Notes: generated from the sequence alone by a model not told the origin. Positions 27,501 to 35,908 are shown, counted from the first letter of the stretch. The stretch is 64,000 bases of DNA from RBG-16-57-11 sp964503145 (GCA_964503145.1 CAZCYV010000001.1:186001-250000); one strand, 5' to 3'. Numbers and translations are program-made.

Positions 27501-27545
27501 GCTCAGGATTTGTAAATAGTATTGACGAGGCCAGGGTCGCGGCAT
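24507..27545 (-). CDS. Cytosolic TPR-C25 (gingipain/caspase-fold) cysteine peptidase
   Basis: A 1012-residue protein. Residues 1-235 are helical and TPR-like; 260-390 is a Pro/Glu-rich flexible linker; 415-860 is a clan CD peptidase domain of the C25 type. It shows VLIVGGPEIVPFHHLP, the acidic DENYFIPEWPVGRLP strand, the catalytic His698 (YFNLHGLVDAAEW) and Cys750 (VVFSEACYG), and the closing FNLYGDP common to C25 and CHAT domains. There is no signal peptide, whereas gingipains are secreted, so it probably cuts proteins inside the cell. Residues 910-955 are encoded by a palindrome-rich insert. It starts four bases after the giant TPR gene and is the last gene of the FtsZ-containing operon. 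Confidence 0.8.
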   Translation of the reverse strand: MPRPWPRQYYLQILSAALITQQYRFARQAALDWLATYPGDLQVGLHYSKALLGEGRIAQAIRVLQGLRRADPEFVEAVEALVQADAQTEGSVNFSALTHFVALTGRNNGRQMPASWGERLWLARHSLELGQLERAGELIEQSLREAENAPIAGLLHLRYLAASRLMGARDRREIALNYHQRWPDCVACMLWLAQWSLEIGEADYAVALLHQAVSRDVGGQVVQRLWGEKHPYRVLWPENLELQFTLPIPAEVIAYLGWNRLPPGEKPLIEPIPEPIDASEPQPNGAGGDEGDLLSELEPLPGESRALQPAFELDWALAEFDMADLKPVQESASPLESVGYPKPSADERAIFSAIPPKVGETVPISATTPAASVPAGGGSNGSKPPKAQDPELNAVGQELDRLARKLKLPLVGRQDGRYPVYVVFSVRSRLERAYGAQMADLLVSEMLALVEAVGRRKGWNARLFMPDDPGLLSPLGMSPLHEVDPWGLKLALADLDAALARRGERIGAVLIVGGPEIVPFHHLPNPVDDQDDDVPTDSPYATRDENYFIPEWPVGRLPAGKGDDARLMLESLRRIREFHEAQQRRLSWLQSLARWFARLYPLAARSGSKPISEGEARVYPKPFLLRPGGRVKAFGYTAAIWKRAARLVFRPIGKPSALSASPPFGVDGATLDDSGTDGAGIAGKIPALRGRLAYFNLHGLVDAAEWYGQRDPLTSGAEPDYPVALRPKDILLRRKDAQDEMPQVVFSEACYGLHIQDREVDEAVCLSFLKAGSLAVVGSTCMAYGSIAEPLVAADLLGHTFWRYLQQGFAAGEALRHAKIHLASVMSQRQGYLDGEDQKTLISFNLYGDPLAQPIASERTPKSLRFQSSPLASVQTVCERVGTNDLAAAPSDEVMTHVKRVVARYLPGMSDARATLVHPRAGCPGEGHTCPTSQLGPRDGLTKPNAEANAKGKASRHSRQRNRRYPSKGAGEDPYSLVILSKQEALSNGLHPRVARLTLDERGRLVKLVVSR
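24713..24814. repeat. Palindrome-rich insert inside the C25 peptidase gene
   Basis: Three inverted structures lie within 102 bases: TGGGCTT-CGT-AAGCCCA (24713-24729), ATCCCGCGG with CCGCGGAT (24729-24792, one extra C), and GATGCAC with GTGCATC (24790-24814). The encoded residues (about 908-945 of the peptidase) are unlike the rest of the protein, rich in Gly, Pro, Cys and His. It looks like an in-frame insertion of a small palindromic element near the C-terminus, past the catalytic domain. Confidence 0.45.
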
Positions 27546-27549
27546 AGGG

Positions 27550-30500
27550 TTACGGCTCCGTTCGGGTCAGTCGGCGATTATGGATCAGGTTGAGCGCTAC
27601 CACGGCTCCCAGCAGGCGATGGACGCTGACCTCAGCCGGGGCCAACTGCGATGCGCGGCGCAGCATTGCTTCGGCGGCAGCATAATCTTTGCTATCCTTC
27701 AATACCAAGCCAGCCTGATAATAGGGGCGATAATCGCCATTGGCAACCGCCATTGCCCGCTGATAGGTCTTCAAGGCCTGGCGGTATTCACGCCGCTCCT
27801 GATACGCACGCCCCAACTCCAGGTATGCCTCCAGCTCGGCCGGCGCATGTTCGACTGCCTGGCTCAGGTGGTAGATCGCCTGATCCAACTGACCAGCACT
27901 GCGCATTCGCAGGCCGATCAACAAATGTAGCCTGGCGCGCTGCTCTTCCGATAACTCACCATGCTCTTCCTGGATCGCCAGGCGCGCTGCCTGGAGCGCT
28001 GCCTCAGGGCGCCCTGCCTCACTCAGCCATTCAGCCAACAGCGCCATCAACCTCGGCTGCTGCGGGTTTTGAGCAACCAACTCCTGCAGCGCAGCCACCC
28101 CAGCTTCTAGCCCCCTCGTCCTGCGCACCAGATGCACCCGCTCGATTTGCATCGAGAGAGGATTGGCGCTCAGAGAAAGCGCTTTCTCCAGGGCGACCAG
28201 AGCTTCAACCGGGCGATCTAACGCCTCCAGAGCTTTAGACAGCAACACAATGGCCTCTACATGGTCGGGTATGATGCGCAAAATCGCCTGCGCTCGGCTC
28301 AATGCGCCGCGTGGATTGTTGGTCTGTATGGAAATTTGGCCACGCAATAGCAAGGCATCCACAGGTTCCGGGTTGTTTTCGATTGCGCGCTCGGCGCTCA
28401 CTGCAGCCTGCTCCAACTCGCCCGCAGCGAACTGCGCTTGCGCCAGAGTAAGCCACACCTTAGGCTCTGTAGCGCCTAGCTCGACTGCACGCTGAAGCGA
28501 CTGCACCGCGCGCCCGGTTTGTCCCTCTTCCAAATAAAGCTGACCCAAAAGCAGGTGATTACCGGCGCGCTCGGGCTCCAGGGTGACTGCCTGCTCCAGA
28601 TGTCTGATCGCCTGGGCTTTATCGGGCAGTCCAACATCTGCGTCTTGCGCCAGATAAATGCGCGCTGCCATCTCCTGCCAGCGAGACTCATCCGGCCAGG
28701 CGGCCAGGGCGCTCATGATCGCCTGCATGGCCGTCGAGTAATCGCCAGCGTTGAAAGCCATCCAGGCCAGCAAATACTGCAACATAGGCAACTCGGGCCA
28801 GCCATCCCCTTGTCTGCCGGCGAATTCCAGGGCATCCCGCGCCTCAGAAATTGCCTGCGCTGCGTCGGGCTGCGCCAAAGCTACCTGGGTCAGTACCAGC
28901 GGATGCGAACAAATGTCATCCCCTTCAAAGATTGGTCGCCATCCCACCTGAGCCGCGCGAACTGCGCTATCTCGCTCGCCGCAGCGCCGGAACGCCATGA
29001 TCAGGGCGGCAACCTCTGGCGCTTGCGGGGTCGTCGCTTGCAGTAAGCTCTGCAGAACTAAGGCGTTTCGCAAGCTCGGCTGAAAGAGAGCATTTCCGCG
29101 CGCCATGCAGGTTGCCAGCTTTTGACGGCATTCGTCTTCGAGCAGTTTTGCACCCCCTGCAGAGTCCAATACCACCTCGGTGGCCAGTAAGCGTTGTGCT
29201 TCGGCCAGGTTCTGGTTGAATGCCTGCTCGACGTCATCCGAGAGGGTCTCGCTGCCCAAATCCCGGCTGGTGACTTGCAGTTCCTCAAAGAGCAACTGCG
29301 CCTCGCCGCGAGCAGCCAAGACCTGCGCCCGTAGATAATACGCCAGGGGAGTTTCGGGAAATACCTCGATCAACCTGTTCAAGATGGTCAGAGCATCTTC
29401 CCACATTCGACTGTCGATGGCCGCCTGAGCAGTCGCCAGAAACGCAGCAATGTAATCCTCCTTCCTGGAGGGCAAGGTGATTGGCTCTTGGGACAACTCT
29501 TCCGGCAGCAGTGAGCGCACCGCCCGGCGGCAGCGACGATCGCGTTCATCCTCATCGCGCCGGCGATGGGCAAATCGTGCCGCCAGCGCAAGGCTGCGCG
29601 GGTGATCAGGGGCCAGGCGTTGCAGGATTGCAGCCGCGTTCTCTGCCGTTTTCAGATCTCCAACCTCCAGGCTCAGCTCAGCTCGAAGCGCGGCATTGGA
29701 AAATTCCTCGTAGGCTGGATCGTCCGGCGGCGCCGCTTTTTTCAGGTAATCCAGCGCCAGGCGCGGCCGTAACGTGGCTCTCGCCAAGCCAGCCGCCTCC
29801 CGGTTCAGAGTGCGGTGCAGATTCCGAGTTTCGTCATCTCCTTGGGTATCTGCCAGCAAAGCCAGGCCCTTCTCTGCCTGTTCCAATGCGCCGGACAGGT
29901 CGCCGCGTTGATCGAGGAGCCTCGCCATGCGCAGGCGCAACTCGGGGTCACGCGGCGACAGGCGCACCGCATTGCGCAGGCTTTCCAACGCTTCGTTCAG
30001 CCGTCCCTGGCGCTGCAATATCTCAGCCTTATGCGCATGCAATATCGCCCGATCCTCATCGACGGCCAGGGCCTGATCTGCGGCCTGCAATGCCTGGTCA
30101 TCCGCTCCCACCTGGTGTCGAGCGAGGGAAAGTTCAGTGAGCAGATCCGCCAAGACCGCTGATGAGTCTTCTGCGCTGCTCTCTCGAGAAGTCTCTACCG
30201 CGCGCTCCAAGAAATGGATAGCCAGCGGCGCATTTCCAAGCTCGCGAATAGTTCGGGCTACCGGATATAACATCGAGGCAGGGAGCGTTCGAGTTGCCTC
30301 ATCCGCCTCGGCCATGCGTTGAAATGCTTCCAGCGCGCCCACCGCGTCCCCATCCTCCGCCAGCATTCGCCCCAATTGCAATTGCAGATCCGCGCGCTGC
30401 GGCGCTAGAAGGACCGCCTTTCTCAAAGTCTGGGCGATTTCCTGGCGAATCTGTTGCGAATTGAGGCCCCTCTGGTTGACCAGCTTTGACCCCTGTCGCA

Positions 30501-33231
30501 GGAACCATTCCAGGGCATTCAGATCATCCGGCAAGAGATTGCGCACCGCGATCGCCGTCTGAAAAGAATCTGAGGCCAAGCCGCTGGCCAGATAGGCTTC
30601 AGACAAGGTTTGCAGCACCTGAACGTTCATGGGCTCTGCCTGAGCAGCGTCTTGCAAAGCAGCCACAGCCATTTCCGGCTGATCCAGCTTCAGCGCCACC
30701 AGGCCCAAACCGGTGGATAAGCGCGTCTGGCGCTGCGGTTCACGGTTCAGGGGATCATCCAGCGCCCGCCGATAAGCCTGAATCGCCAACTTCCACTCAC
30801 CCACCCTTGAATAGGCCTCCGCGAGCAGGGCGCGTGCCTCTGCGCGCATGGCTGGTTTGTCGTCCAGATTGCCATCGTAGCCGCTTTCGACGCCGTCCGG
30901 ATTCAGACCAAGGATACGCTGCAAAAAGGGGATGGCGCGACGCGCGTTGGTGGGTTGATCAGCGGATTGCAGGAGCGCCCGCGAGACCTCAAGCCCGGCT
31001 TCCAGATCCTCCGGCCGTGCGCTCACCACCTCCAACAGGAGGGGGATGGCTGCTTCGATCTGCTTCGAAGCCGCCAGGGCGCGGGCATAGCTATGCGCCA
31101 AATCTATATCCGGCTGGATAAGAGAAATCCTTGCTCCTCCATCCGAAGCGTCTGCAGCGAGGGACATTCTGGAAGCGCGGTATGCCTGGCCCAGAGTGCT
31201 GCATGCTTCGTCAATGTGCCCAAGCTGGAGCAGCGTCTGCCCTAAGAGCAAAGCGTTGGACTGCGAAGGCGAAAGCTCCGCCGCGCGGCGGAAGCACTCC
31301 AGCGCCTGGGTCAGCGCGCCCTGGGCCCGATAGGCCTGGCCCAGGGCAGCATGGATCTCTGCGTGGTCGGGAACTGCTAGGCTGGCCGAACGCAGGGCTT
31401 CCATCGCGCGGGCCTGATCTCCAGCAGCCTGGTAAGCATCGACCAGCGAAAGCCACAGGTTTGGCTGCTCTGGGGTCAGCCGCGTTGCCAGGTTCAGGTG
31501 GTCGATCGCCTGAGCAAAATCACCCTGGGCGATTGCAGCCTGCGCCAGTCCGCGAAGCGCTAAAACATCCTCCGGGTCCAGCGCCAGGGCTTGCTGGCTG
31601 GCTTCCCTCAGATATTCGAGCTGTCCCGCCTGTTCAGCACAACGCATCACTGCGTGCAAATCGTCCAGTGCAGGATTTTCCATCTCTTGCAGATGCGCCA
31701 GGCGCAAATTCAAAGCCAATTCCCATGCTCCAATCGCTTCCAGAGCCTGGAGGATCAGCCCGGCCAGACGGTCGTCCTTTTCGGATCGGGAAAGCGCTTG
31801 CGCTGCGTAAGCATTGGATAGAGCAAGCTCTGGCTTCCCCAGTTCGTTTTGCGCTTGCGCCAAAAGCGTCAGTAATTCTCTATTCAATGGATATTGGATC
31901 AATGCGGTCTGGGCAGCGCGAGCGGCCTCGCCGGGCATCTCGAGTTGCGCAAGCAATCGCGTCAGTTCGATCAACTCGTCCAGAGAAAGCGCCTGACCAC
32001 TTTCAACCAGGCGCAGCGCCTGCAAGGCAAACCTTCGGGCGTCTGAGTGTTCACCCTGGCGAGCGCTGAGCAAGCCTGCCGCCAGGGAAATTGAAGGATG
32101 ATAGTCTCCATCGGCCTGATGACCTGCCAGGTAGGATTGAGCATCTGACAATCGACCACAAGCGACCAGCGTCCGTACCAGGCCGGCAACATATTGCGGC
32201 TCATCTGGAAGCAATTGGACCGCTTGCTTCCAGGCTTCCAGACTGGTTTCCTGAGCCGTCTCTCGCCATCCATCATCATTCCCCGCCTCAGCAACAGCCA
32301 CCACTTGCGCCAGCCGCGCCGAGAGATGCCCGCGCAGTCGGCGGATCTGGCGCAGCGTCTCCGCCAGCACCGGAACAGCCCGCTCAGACTGTCCTGCGAT
32401 CTGGTAGCAATCCGCCAGACGCACCGAATTGGCCAGGTTGTCGAATTGGTGGCTTAGGGCAGCTAAGGTCTCATCGGCCGCCTCCCCCGACCACGCCGCG
32501 CCGCTCGCCAATAGCAGGTCGCTCGCCAATTCCGAGGCCATTTCGGGGCGTTGGGCAGCCAGATGTGTCAGTAAATCCAGACTGTGCACAGGAGACAGCG
32601 CTTCTTGCACCGACTTCAAAATTCGACTTTGACTTTCAGGGGCAAGCGGCTGACAGAGGAGCGCATGCAGCGCCAGATCAGGGCGGATGTGTCCATTTCC
32701 GTATTCTGCCAAGGAGTGCACCAATCGCTCTGGTTCAGGGATCATCCCATACAAACAGACCAGAACGGTACGCGTCTCCAGCCGATCCAGGCTGATGGCA
32801 TAGAACAGACTGCGCCAGGAGTTGCTCTCCCGGTAGCGCTCGCGTAAAGCCAGAGCAATCAGCGCGCAGTTTGCCAGGGCACGATCTGGGGAGTCCGAGG
32901 GTGAGCCAGAAGTCAACGGCTGTGGGCCAGAGGCCAGCCAGGCCTGGTAAGTCTGATCGGCTCGGCTCTGTAACTCAGGGGGAGCGGGCATCATGGGATC
33001 GGCTATCAACTCTTCTGGTGAGATCGGGTCACCCAGTGCCAACAGACCCAGCGCTGCCGGAGTCCATGCCGCTGGATCAGGGGGAAGGGACTCGAGCGCC
33101 CGTCTCCCCAGCGGCGTCGAGTCTAAAGCCGCCCAAATCCATGAATCCTGCCTTAAGGCGGTCAAGAGCCAGGGCCAGGCCTCTGGCGGGATAATTTTCT
33201 TAAGTTCCAGGAGAAAGGGTAACCGTTTCAT
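27550..33231 (-). CDS. Giant TPR scaffold protein (1893 residues)
   Basis: Almost the whole protein consists of tetratricopeptide-type helix pairs with the usual small-residue pattern (for example ALGQAYRAQGALTQALECFRR, LLLGQLYLEEGQTGRAVQSL, ELGRAYQERREYRQALKTYQ). No catalytic domain, signal peptide or membrane segment is visible. The frame is open to 33684, but the upstream part overlaps two other genes; the ATG at 33229-33231 overlaps the stop of the small membrane protein as ATGA, so I use it. TPR superhelices bind peptides and build complexes; here it stands directly before a TPR-C25 peptidase, as scaffold or inhibitor/activator. Paired TPR and caspase-fold proteins are known from other bacterial defence and regulated-proteolysis systems. 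Confidence 0.82.
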   Translation of the reverse strand: MKRLPFLLELKKIIPPEAWPWLLTALRQDSWIWAALDSTPLGRRALESLPPDPAAWTPAALGLLALGDPISPEELIADPMMPAPPELQSRADQTYQAWLASGPQPLTSGSPSDSPDRALANCALIALALRERYRESNSWRSLFYAISLDRLETRTVLVCLYGMIPEPERLVHSLAEYGNGHIRPDLALHALLCQPLAPESQSRILKSVQEALSPVHSLDLLTHLAAQRPEMASELASDLLLASGAAWSGEAADETLAALSHQFDNLANSVRLADCYQIAGQSERAVPVLAETLRQIRRLRGHLSARLAQVVAVAEAGNDDGWRETAQETSLEAWKQAVQLLPDEPQYVAGLVRTLVACGRLSDAQSYLAGHQADGDYHPSISLAAGLLSARQGEHSDARRFALQALRLVESGQALSLDELIELTRLLAQLEMPGEAARAAQTALIQYPLNRELLTLLAQAQNELGKPELALSNAYAAQALSRSEKDDRLAGLILQALEAIGAWELALNLRLAHLQEMENPALDDLHAVMRCAEQAGQLEYLREASQQALALDPEDVLALRGLAQAAIAQGDFAQAIDHLNLATRLTPEQPNLWLSLVDAYQAAGDQARAMEALRSASLAVPDHAEIHAALGQAYRAQGALTQALECFRRAAELSPSQSNALLLGQTLLQLGHIDEACSTLGQAYRASRMSLAADASDGGARISLIQPDIDLAHSYARALAASKQIEAAIPLLLEVVSARPEDLEAGLEVSRALLQSADQPTNARRAIPFLQRILGLNPDGVESGYDGNLDDKPAMRAEARALLAEAYSRVGEWKLAIQAYRRALDDPLNREPQRQTRLSTGLGLVALKLDQPEMAVAALQDAAQAEPMNVQVLQTLSEAYLASGLASDSFQTAIAVRNLLPDDLNALEWFLRQGSKLVNQRGLNSQQIRQEIAQTLRKAVLLAPQRADLQLQLGRMLAEDGDAVGALEAFQRMAEADEATRTLPASMLYPVARTIRELGNAPLAIHFLERAVETSRESSAEDSSAVLADLLTELSLARHQVGADDQALQAADQALAVDEDRAILHAHKAEILQRQGRLNEALESLRNAVRLSPRDPELRLRMARLLDQRGDLSGALEQAEKGLALLADTQGDDETRNLHRTLNREAAGLARATLRPRLALDYLKKAAPPDDPAYEEFSNAALRAELSLEVGDLKTAENAAAILQRLAPDHPRSLALAARFAHRRRDEDERDRRCRRAVRSLLPEELSQEPITLPSRKEDYIAAFLATAQAAIDSRMWEDALTILNRLIEVFPETPLAYYLRAQVLAARGEAQLLFEELQVTSRDLGSETLSDDVEQAFNQNLAEAQRLLATEVVLDSAGGAKLLEDECRQKLATCMARGNALFQPSLRNALVLQSLLQATTPQAPEVAALIMAFRRCGERDSAVRAAQVGWRPIFEGDDICSHPLVLTQVALAQPDAAQAISEARDALEFAGRQGDGWPELPMLQYLLAWMAFNAGDYSTAMQAIMSALAAWPDESRWQEMAARIYLAQDADVGLPDKAQAIRHLEQAVTLEPERAGNHLLLGQLYLEEGQTGRAVQSLQRAVELGATEPKVWLTLAQAQFAAGELEQAAVSAERAIENNPEPVDALLLRGQISIQTNNPRGALSRAQAILRIIPDHVEAIVLLSKALEALDRPVEALVALEKALSLSANPLSMQIERVHLVRRTRGLEAGVAALQELVAQNPQQPRLMALLAEWLSEAGRPEAALQAARLAIQEEHGELSEEQRARLHLLIGLRMRSAGQLDQAIYHLSQAVEHAPAELEAYLELGRAYQERREYRQALKTYQRAMAVANGDYRPYYQAGLVLKDSKDYAAAEAMLRRASQLAPAEVSVHRLLGAVVALNLIHNRRLTRTEP

Positions 33232-33557
33232 AGCGGCACTCGAAAAATCTGCAGGGCGAAATAACAGGCCAGGCCCATCAAGCACATGCCCAACAAGGTC
33301 AGGAAGATCCCCACCCCGCGGGTCGTGCGCACCAATTGATTCATCGAGTCCAACAAGTTCGAAGCATTTCCCACCAGCCCGGCCACCTCTTCCGCCAGGC
33401 CTTTTTGCGCCAGGCGAGCCGTCTGAACCGCCAGAGTCTTGATATCCGGGCTTGACGCGCGCAAGGATAGGATCAGCAGGCCCGCGATAAACGCCACCAT
33501 TCCCAGCAGGAAAAGCATCGCGTCCAGGTAGATAATCAGTGAATAGGAAGTCAACAT
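33228..33557 (-). CDS. Small protein with two membrane helices
   Basis: A 109-residue protein with hydrophobic segments at both ends (SLIIYLDAMLFLLGMVAFIAGLL shown here only by its core LFLLGMVAFIAGLLIL, and GIFLTLLGMCLMGLACYFAL) and a polar, helical middle (about 50 residues, LAQKGLAEEVAGLVGNASNLLD). I prefer the ATG at 33555-33557, which has GGAGGTGA about eight bases away; a GTG at 33567-33569 overlaps the previous stop. Both ends coupled by 4-base overlaps or close spacing to neighbours. It probably anchors or organises the operon's proteins at the membrane. Family not recognised. Confidence 0.65.
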   Translation of the reverse strand: MLTSYSLIIYLDAMLFLLGMVAFIAGLLILSLRASSPDIKTLAVQTARLAQKGLAEEVAGLVGNASNLLDSMNQLVRTTRGVGIFLTLLGMCLMGLACYFALQIFRVPL

Positions 33558-33565
33558 CGCAGAAC

Positions 33566-34396
33566 TCACCTCCCAGCCAGGGTTGGAAATTCACACGTGA
33601 AATTGCTTGCCTCTCGGATTCGGCTCCAAGAAACCAGTAGTTCCTGTGGTTCAAGGTCTGTGTTTTCCAGACCCGGCGCTGCATCGCCGCTCAACATCTT
33701 GGTCATCGTTTCCGCGCTGGCGACCTGCAGCATGGCGTCGAAGCGCTCACACATTCCACGCGCAATTCTCGCCTGCAACTCCACGGCCGTCTGAGCATCT
33801 TGATCAGCGATCGGCAGCAAGTCAGCCACCTGTTTGCCATTAGAGCGGCCATTTCCCAGATCAATGCCGCCGGTCAAATCAACCAGCGTTGCCAGGATAT
33901 TTTGATCAACGATCAGATAGTGATCCCACCACAGACCTTGCGCCTTCAGCGCCTGCTGAAAAGCTGGCGGAAGGCCTTTGCCCAAGGGCTGACCGATCGT
34001 TTGCTCCAGATTGGCGCCAGCTTCGGACTCGGTGGGGTAAATGGGCATAAAAGTGACCTTCAATCCAGACGGCGCGTAAATCAGCATCCATGCGCCCAGC
34101 AGGTCCGGCTCGCCATCTTCCAATTCATCGACCACGACGAGCAATAAATTGTTTTGCCCATTTTCTGGGCGGTTTAGATAAGCTGGCGTGTGCACCAACG
34201 TGACCCCCGATTCGCGTGGGCGAGCGGGCAAACCGTTGACCGCCCAGGTAAAGGCAGTCAGTGCCATGACCATCAGGCACAACGACAAAACCAGCAATAT
34301 CGTCAAAGTTCGAGTAATTTGTCTGTCTCGCAGCAGCGACACCATCCCCGTCCAAAAGGCAATTTCAATTTGATTGGAGATATTCGAGATGTTCAT
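33566..34396 (-). CDS. Membrane LCP-like (LytR-CpsA-Psr) protein lacking catalytic residues
   Basis: A 276-residue protein with a membrane helix at residues 30-52 and an extracellular domain with the LCP outline: NNLLLVVVDELEDG at the first strand, LKVTFMPIYPTE where active LCP enzymes have the Arg-Asp of SIPRD, and DHYLIVDQNILATLVDLTGG, which matches the conserved IDHYV..D....LVD.lGG segment. The arginines that bind the pyrophosphate of the lipid-linked donor are missing, so it is probably not a wall-polymer ligase but a binding or structural domain. The real start is ATG 34394-34396 (AGAGGCAAGG before it, eight bases after the preceding gene); the open frame upstream overlaps other genes. 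Confidence 0.62.
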   Translation of the reverse strand: MNISNISNQIEIAFWTGMVSLLRDRQITRTLTILLVLSLCLMVMALTAFTWAVNGLPARPRESGVTLVHTPAYLNRPENGQNNLLLVVVDELEDGEPDLLGAWMLIYAPSGLKVTFMPIYPTESEAGANLEQTIGQPLGKGLPPAFQQALKAQGLWWDHYLIVDQNILATLVDLTGGIDLGNGRSNGKQVADLLPIADQDAQTAVELQARIARGMCERFDAMLQVASAETMTKMLSGDAAPGLENTDLEPQELLVSWSRIREASNFTCEFPTLAGR

Positions 34397-34404
34397 CCTT
34401 GCCT

Positions 34405-34662
34405 CTAACGTGATGAGCTGATCTTGATGATTTTTCCCTGCGCACTGACCACCACGCGGACGACATAGGGAATTTGTTTGCCGGTTGATGTCACCGCGCG
34501 GCCGGAATACACCAGCAAATATGCAGCGCCATTGGGTGCGGCAAGCCCGGCGGAGGAGTTTTGGCCGGGCTTGACCGTCTGGACGCGCGGCCTTCGCCCG
34601 CGCAAGTCTGGGAAGCGATGATAAATTTCCTTGCTGATGGCTTGCAGCAGCTTTGGGTCCAT
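34405..34662 (-). CDS. 85-residue protein in the FtsZ operon
   Basis: A small basic protein with no membrane segment: a helical N-terminus (LLQAISKEIYHRFPDL), a flexible Ser/Gly/Asn stretch, and two to three beta-strands at the end (AAYLLVYSGRAV and PYVVRVVVSAQGKIIKIS). The gap to the ftsZ-like gene is 37 bases and to the LCP-like gene eight, both on the same strand, and the frame has no competing gene; this is the main evidence that it is real. No strong Shine-Dalgarno. No family recognised; it may bind the FtsZ-like protein or the LCP-like domain. Confidence 0.55.
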   Translation of the reverse strand: MDPKLLQAISKEIYHRFPDLRGRRPRVQTVKPGQNSSAGLAAPNGAAYLLVYSGRAVTSTGKQIPYVVRVVVSAQGKIIKISSSR

Positions 34663-34699
34663 GGCATTGATTGAGTCCGTGATTTGTGAGAGCAGTCAC

Positions 34700-35866
34700 T
34701 CAGCGGCTATATGGGCCCTGGAACCGCGAGCGGAAGAACGGCGGCAGGTCGCGCCGCAGCGTCGTCGTGGATGGCGACGCGTTTGCTACAGGCGCATCTT
34801 CCCAGTGAGATGTTTGATCCACCGAAGCGGCTGACCTGGCTTTCGATTGTCGGAACCCTGGCAGTACCTCATCCAGCGTAGGCGATCCCAGCCCGGTGAT
34901 CATCAGAATCACCTGGGCGCGCCCATCCATGCGTTCATCGTTGATCACACCAAACACAATTTCCGTCTGCGGACCGGTACGAGCCTGCAGGCTGGAAAGG
35001 GCGCTCTGCACATCGAAGAGCGAGAGATCGTCTCCGCCGGTGAAATTGGCGATCACCCCAGCAGCGCTGCTCAACGTGACATCCTCGAGCAAAGGATGGT
35101 GCAACGCCTGCTCCAACGCCTGAACCGCTTTGGTTTCGCCCTGGCCATGGCCGATGGACATCAACGCGCCGCCGCCCAGCAAGATCAGCCGACGTACATG
35201 GGCAAAATCAACGTTGATTAGCCCCGGCTCGGTGATCAACTCGGTGATGCCCTGAACCGCCTGGCGCAGCACATCGTCGGCCAGGTGGAAAGCCTGTTCC
35301 ATCGGCAAATCGCGCGGGGCAACATAAAGCAAACGATCGTTGGGGATGGAGATCAGGGTGTGCGTATGCTGTCGCAAGCGATCCAGGCCCTCGGCAGCGT
35401 TTTTCTGGCGCCGTCCCATCTCGAAGGAGAACGGTGTGGTCACAATCGCAATCGTGACTGCGCCCTGCTCACGAGCGATCTCTGCAGCGATGGGAATTGC
35501 GCCTGTGCCCGTGCCGCCGCCCATGCCAGCGGTGAGAAAGACCATGTCCGCTCCGGCTAGAGCCGCCGCCAGTTCCTTCCGGCTTTCGTCTGCCGCCTCA
35601 CGTCCACGTGTGGGATCCCCGCCAGCGCCGAAGCCGCGCGTCGCCTTAGGGCCGAGCAGAATGCGGGTGGGCGCCGGATTCGATGCCAGCGCCTGGGCGT
35701 CTGTATTGGCGGCGATAAAGTCCACCCCACGCAATTGCAGCGCCATCATGCGTTCGATCGCGTTGCAGCCGCCGCCCCCAAGCCCAATCACTTTCAGAAT
35801 TGGCTGCGAGCCGCTCACTGCCGGGCTCGTGACCTGAGCGAATGCATTTGTGTTGTTTGAGTTCAT
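34700..35866 (-). CDS. FtsZ-family tubulin homologue with altered T7 loop
   Basis: A 388-residue FtsZ-type protein, complete: VIGLGGGGCNAIERM at the N-terminal nucleotide site, NTDAQAL, the tubulin signature GMGGGTGTGA (about 114-123), and the T7 region GLINVDFAHV. In FtsZ the T7 loop reads N-x-D-F-A-D; here the third residue, equivalent to Escherichia coli Asp212 that takes part in GTP hydrolysis across the subunit interface, is His223. So it should bind GTP but hydrolyse it poorly. The C-terminus has DLPPFFRSRF, like the conserved FtsZ tail peptide that binds partners. No ftsA or mur gene is near. Start chosen at ATG 35864-35866 with GGAG before it; an ATG at 35905 is possible. Confidence 0.85.
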   Translation of the reverse strand: MNSNNTNAFAQVTSPAVSGSQPILKVIGLGGGGCNAIERMMALQLRGVDFIAANTDAQALASNPAPTRILLGPKATRGFGAGGDPTRGREAADESRKELAAALAGADMVFLTAGMGGGTGTGAIPIAAEIAREQGAVTIAIVTTPFSFEMGRRQKNAAEGLDRLRQHTHTLISIPNDRLLYVAPRDLPMEQAFHLADDVLRQAVQGITELITEPGLINVDFAHVRRLILLGGGALMSIGHGQGETKAVQALEQALHHPLLEDVTLSSAAGVIANFTGGDDLSLFDVQSALSSLQARTGPQTEIVFGVINDERMDGRAQVILMITGLGSPTLDEVLPGFRQSKARSAASVDQTSHWEDAPVANASPSTTTLRRDLPPFFRSRFQGPYSR

Positions 35867-35908
35867 GGCTTTTTTCTCCACCAGCACATTCTGTCTTTGG
35901 ATCATCTC

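Noticed and set aside
31131..32795. Plus-strand open frames opposite the giant TPR gene
   Set aside because: They mirror the high GC third positions of the TPR gene and have Pro/Arg-rich random composition.
33232..33684. N-terminal extension of the giant TPR protein
   Set aside because: It would overlap two other genes; the ATG at 33231 is coupled by ATGA, and the extra sequence is not TPR-like.
34397..34699. N-terminal extension of the LCP-like protein
   Set aside because: It overlaps the 85-residue gene and reads as random sequence; the ATG at 34396 has a ribosome site and begins the cytoplasmic part before the membrane helix.
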